NCBI GenBank assembly: GCA_028706695.1
Contig: JAQTVU010000071.1
Coordinates: forward strand, 1-8,233
Source of the DNA: Mycobacterium sp.
GTDB lineage: Bacteria > Actinomycetota > Actinomycetes > Mycobacteriales > Mycobacteriaceae
Direction: 5' to 3'
DNA length: 8,233 nt
The notes beneath the pieces were generated by a model. That model made no database searches. It was not told the origin of the DNA and worked only from the letters and a program-made list of their open reading frames with translations. Shown here piece after piece: positions 6,103 through 8,233 of the stretch. The translations under genes were made by a program, and so were the position numbers. Within the stretch, counting starts at the first letter, position 1, and each line of letters starts with the position of its first letter.

Positions 6103-6108
6103 ACCCTA
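6103..6108 (-). promoter_or_regulatory. candidate -10 box of pgi, leaderless layout
   Basis: TAGGGT on the minus strand fits the mycobacterial -10 pattern TANNNT and ends 6 bases before the A of the pgi ATG. Transcription would then begin at or next to the start codon. No convincing -35 box is seen. The AGGG within it could instead act as a distant ribosome site. Confidence 0.35.
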
Positions 6109-6201
6109 ATGCGGTCCACTGCGACGAAGCCACCTCTGGCGCCGGCCGTGCGGAGCCACCTGGAACGCACGAAATGTGCCGCAGCAACGCGAAAATCGGG
6201 G

Positions 6202-6222
6202 ACTGACGGCGACCGGTTCAGT
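6202..6222 (-). terminator. weak hairpin at the end of the chorismate mutase gene
   Basis: On the minus strand ACTGA (6222-6218, overlapping the stop codon) can pair with TCAGT (6206-6202) around an 11-base loop, with TTTT about 6 bases further on (6195-6192). The stem is short, so termination between the chorismate mutase gene and pgi is only possible, not shown. Confidence 0.2.
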
Positions 6223-6571
6223 GACCGAGCCGGCCCCTGCCCAGGCGCAACAGCAGCATCGCCAGGTCCTTACCCTCGGGACCCAGCTGGCTGTAGCGTT
6301 CGATGACCTTCATCTCCCGGCTGTGCACCAGCCGGGTGCCGCCGGACGCCATGCGGGCCCTGCCGATCGCCTGGGACACCTCGGCGCGCCGCTTCACCGC
6401 GGCCAGGATCTCGGCGTCCAGCCGGTCGATCTCCTCGCGTAACTCCTCGATGCTGGGTTCGGTGCTGGGTTCGGTGCTGGGTTCGATGGTGGGTAAGTGT
6501 TGGGTTTCCATGACTTCGGTGTTCATCTCTGCTGTCTCCGCATTCTCATGATGTGGGAGTTCTGGTCTCAT
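6218..6571 (-). CDS. chorismate mutase, AroQ-delta type
   Basis: Converts chorismate to prephenate, the first step towards phenylalanine and tyrosine. The catalytic helical core is about residues 43-117. Arg45 (LREEID), Arg62 (KRRAEV) and Arg73 (GRARM) keep the 17- and 11-residue spacing of the active-site arginines 18, 35 and 46 that I recall for the M. tuberculosis intracellular enzyme (Rv0948c). The C-terminus GRGRLGH matches the tail by which that enzyme binds and is activated by DAHP synthase, so the same complex is expected here. There is no signal peptide, which argues against the secreted Rv1885c type. The start is uncertain: ATG at 6571 gives 117 residues with GAGG 10 bases before it; ATG at 6526 gives 102 residues with GGAGA 8 bases before it. 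A repeat-encoded EPST linker before the core (residues about 30-41) is absent from the M. tuberculosis protein as I remember it. Confidence 0.93.
   Translation of the reverse strand: MRPELPHHENAETAEMNTEVMETQHLPTIEPSTEPSTEPSIEELREEIDRLDAEILAAVKRRAEVSQAIGRARMASGGTRLVHSREMKVIERYSQLGPEGKDLAMLLLRLGRGRLGH
6449..6496. repeat. 12-bp in-frame tandem repeat in the chorismate mutase gene
   Basis: GGTGCTGGGTTC occurs twice exactly (6461-6472, 6473-6484). GATGCTGGGTTC (6449-6460) and a weaker GATGGTGGGTAA (6485-6496) flank it. On the minus strand it encodes Glu-Pro-Ser-(Thr/Ile) units between the N-terminal tail and the first catalytic helix. The unit length is a multiple of three, so copy-number change would not shift the frame. 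Confidence 0.9.
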
Positions 6572-6732
6572 CCGGTATCGGCCTCACACAAGAGATGAAC
6601 CCCGGAAGCGGACCACGGGGCTCTGCGATAGCAGCTAGGCCATGAGAACCGCTGGGCGGTACCCATAGGGGAATCGGCGCTGCGCGTTGAGCACGCCACG
6701 AGTGTGCCACCAAGGTCGGGGGGCGGCAAAAT

Positions 6733-6757
6733 CCGGTCGGGACCGGTCGGGACCGGT
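6733..6757. repeat. 10-bp direct repeat with ACCGGT palindromes upstream of uvrD1
   Basis: CCGGTCGGGA is repeated twice in tandem (6733-6742, 6743-6752) and followed by CCGGT (6753-6757). It creates two ACCGGT palindromes (6742-6747 and 6752-6757) exactly 10 bases, one helical turn, apart. It sits in the 262-base divergent region between chorismate mutase and uvrD1, about 45 bases upstream of the uvrD1 promoter motif. I see no gene in 6572-6833. The rest of that region shows only a GGTACC palindrome near 6658. Confidence 0.6.
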
Positions 6758-6801
6758 GCATCCGGGGCGATTCCGTGAGTCGGCCGGCCCATTCGCCCGC
6801 G

Positions 6802-6824
6802 CTGTCGGCACCCGGCGGTAAATT
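6802..6824 (+). promoter_or_regulatory. RecA-NDp/PafBC-like DNA-damage promoter of uvrD1
   Basis: CTGTCGGCA (6802-6810), then exactly 8 bases, then TAAATT (6819-6824). The published mycobacterial LexA/RecA-independent damage motif is TTGTCRGTG, 8 bases, TANNNT. The core TGTCRG, the spacing and the -10 all match; the first and last two bases of the 9-mer do not. The -10 ends 9 bases before the uvrD1 ATG, so the transcript would have no leader or one of about 1-3 bases. There is no LexA (SOS) box nearby. Confidence 0.6.
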
Positions 6825-6833
6825 TGGACTGAC

Positions 6834-8233
6834 ATGACTGTGTACGCAACCGGCGCCACGCCCGGCTTTGAAGCCGATCGCCTGCTCGACGACCTCAACC
6901 CCCAACAACGCCAAGCGGTGGTGCACGAGGGCTCGCCGCTGCTGATCGTGGCCGGCGCCGGCTCGGGCAAGACCGCGGTGCTGACCCGGCGCATCGCCTA
7001 CCTGATGGCGGTGCGGGGCGTCGGGGTCGGTCAGGTCCTGGCCCTCACCTTCACCAACAAGGCCGCCGCCGAGATGCGCGAACGGGTGGTGCGGCTGGTC
7101 GGCAACCGCGCCCGGGCGATGTGGGTGTCCACGTTCCACTCGACCTGCGTGCGGATTCTGCGCAATCAGGCATCGCTGATCCCGGGGTTGAACTCCAACT
7201 TCTCGATCTATGACGCCGACGATTCGCGGCGCCTGCTGCAGATGATCGGCCGTGACATGGGCCTGGACATCAAGCGCTACTCGCCGCGGCTGCTGGCCAA
7301 CGCCATCTCGAAGCTGAAGAACGAGTTGATCGGCCCGGAGCAGGCCCTGGCCAACCTATCGGACGCTTCCGACGAGTTGGCCCGCACCGTGGCCTCGGTG
7401 TACGGCGAATACCAGCGTCGGCTGCGGGCGGCCAACGCGCTGGACTTCGATGACCTGATCGGCGAAACCGTGGGGGTGTTGCAGGCCTTCCCGCAGATCG
7501 CCCAGTACTACCGGCGCCGGTTCCGGCACGTGCTGGTCGACGAATATCAGGACACCGACCACGCCCAGTACGTGCTGGTGCGGGAACTGGTCGGCTGCGA
7601 CGCCTCGAGAGATGAAGCGGTCCCCGACGACCTACCGCCGGCGGAGTTGTGTGTGGTCGGTGACGCCGATCAGTCGATCTATGCGTTCCGCGGGGCGACC
7701 ATCCGCAACATAGAGGATTTCGAACGCGACTATCCCGACGCGACAACGATTCTGCTGGAACAGAATTACCGCTCGACGCAGAACATCTTGGCGGCAGCCA
7801 ACTCGGTGATCGCGCGCAACTTTGGACGACGCGAGAAACGGCTGTGGACCGACGCCGGCGCCGGGGAGCCCATCGCCGGCTATGTCGCCGACAACGAACA
7901 CGACGAGGCCCGATTCGTGGCAGAAGAGATCGACGCCCTCGTCGAGCGGGGCGACGTCACCTACAACGACGTGGCCGTCTTCTATCGCACCAACAACTCG
8001 TCGCGGTCGCTGGAAGAGGTGTTCATCCGCGCCGGTATTCCCTACAAAGTCGTTGGGGGAGTGCGGTTTTACGAGCGCAAGGAGATCCGCGACATCGTCG
8101 CCTACTTGCGGGTGCTCGGCAACCCCGACGACGCGGTCAGCATGCGGCGCATCCTCAACACGCCGCGGCGGGGTATCGGCGATCGCGCCGAGGCCTGTGT
8201 GTCGGTGTACGCCGAGAGCACCGGCTGCGGCTT
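6834..8233 (+). CDS. uvrD1: ATP-dependent DNA helicase UvrD1/PcrA (5' part)
   Basis: The first 466 codons of a superfamily 1A helicase that runs off the window; mycobacterial UvrD1 is about 770 residues, so roughly 60% is present. Motifs in order: Q motif LNPQQRQAVV (21-30); Walker A AGAGSGKT (40-47); Ia TFTNKAAAEM (72-81); Ib STFHS (99-103); Walker B/II VDEYQD (235-240); III GDADQSIYAFRGA (276-288); IV LLEQNYRST (307-315); and the NTPRRGIGD region of domain 2 (442-450). All are intact. UvrD1 unwinds DNA in nucleotide excision repair and, in mycobacteria, is stimulated by Ku through a C-terminal region outside this window. Residues 251-271 between motifs II and III form a charged insert compared with PcrA. 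There is only a weak GGA ribosome site, which agrees with a leaderless or nearly leaderless start. The only rival start would be an internal GTG at codon 3. Confidence 0.95.
   Translation, partial: MTVYATGATPGFEADRLLDDLNPQQRQAVVHEGSPLLIVAGAGSGKTAVLTRRIAYLMAVRGVGVGQVLALTFTNKAAAEMRERVVRLVGNRARAMWVSTFHSTCVRILRNQASLIPGLNSNFSIYDADDSRRLLQMIGRDMGLDIKRYSPRLLANAISKLKNELIGPEQALANLSDASDELARTVASVYGEYQRRLRAANALDFDDLIGETVGVLQAFPQIAQYYRRRFRHVLVDEYQDTDHAQYVLVRELVGCDASRDEAVPDDLPPAELCVVGDADQSIYAFRGATIRNIEDFERDYPDATTILLEQNYRSTQNILAAANSVIARNFGRREKRLWTDAGAGEPIAGYVADNEHDEARFVAEEIDALVERGDVTYNDVAVFYRTNNSSRSLEEVFIRAGIPYKVVGGVRFYERKEIRDIVAYLRVLGNPDDAVSMRRILNTPRRGIGDRAEACVSVYAESTGCG

Noticed and set aside
6572..6833. 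LexA (SOS) box controlling uvrD1
   Set aside because: No TCGAAC-N4-GTTCGA-like sequence was found; the RecA-NDp-like motif is the better candidate.

Overview
The window looks like a chromosomal segment of a high-GC actinobacterium, almost certainly a Mycobacterium outside the M. tuberculosis complex. The evidence is the gene content and order and the close match of several proteins, from memory, to M. tuberculosis LigD, Pgi, the small AroQ chorismate mutase and UvrD1. No database search was possible. Names for recognised families rest on motifs that I list, and comparisons with M. tuberculosis rest on recall.

Layout from left to right: the last 74 codons of ligD (+, 1-227); a convergent gap with weak hairpins; a two-gene minus-strand operon of a diiron N-oxygenase of the AurF family (1597-2502) and an unusual flavoprotein monooxygenase with a C-terminal DUF4873-like domain (359-1600), joined by a 4-base GTGA stop/start overlap; a short divergent control region (2503-2654); a plus-strand operon of cobF (2655-3410) and an Fpg/Nei-family DNA glycosylase (3415-4278); a convergent gap with a UNCG-tetraloop hairpin; pgi (4432-6096, minus); a chorismate mutase gene (6218-6571, minus); a 262-base divergent region; and the 5' 1400 bases of uvrD1 (+, from 6834).

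Functionally this is a mixed block. Three genes act in DNA repair: LigD (end joining), the glycosylase (base excision) and UvrD1 (helicase). CobF makes precorrin-6A in aerobic vitamin B12 synthesis. Pgi and chorismate mutase are central and aromatic metabolism. The AurF/flavoprotein pair has no known substrate and is the least understood part.

Most notable points: (1) the uvrD1 promoter has a near match to the LexA-independent DNA-damage (RecA-NDp/PafBC) motif at the exact expected spacing, and the start codon lies only 9 bases past the -10; (2) the flavoprotein has lost several Baeyer-Villiger monooxygenase hallmarks, carries a 15-base tandem duplication, and is translationally coupled to the diiron oxygenase; (3) intact cobF and full-length fpg lie where M. 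tuberculosis, as I recall it, has lost cobF and keeps only a truncated glycosylase; (4) the chorismate mutase has a 12-base-repeat-encoded Glu-Pro-Ser-Thr linker. I saw no mobile element, CRISPR array, tRNA or rRNA.
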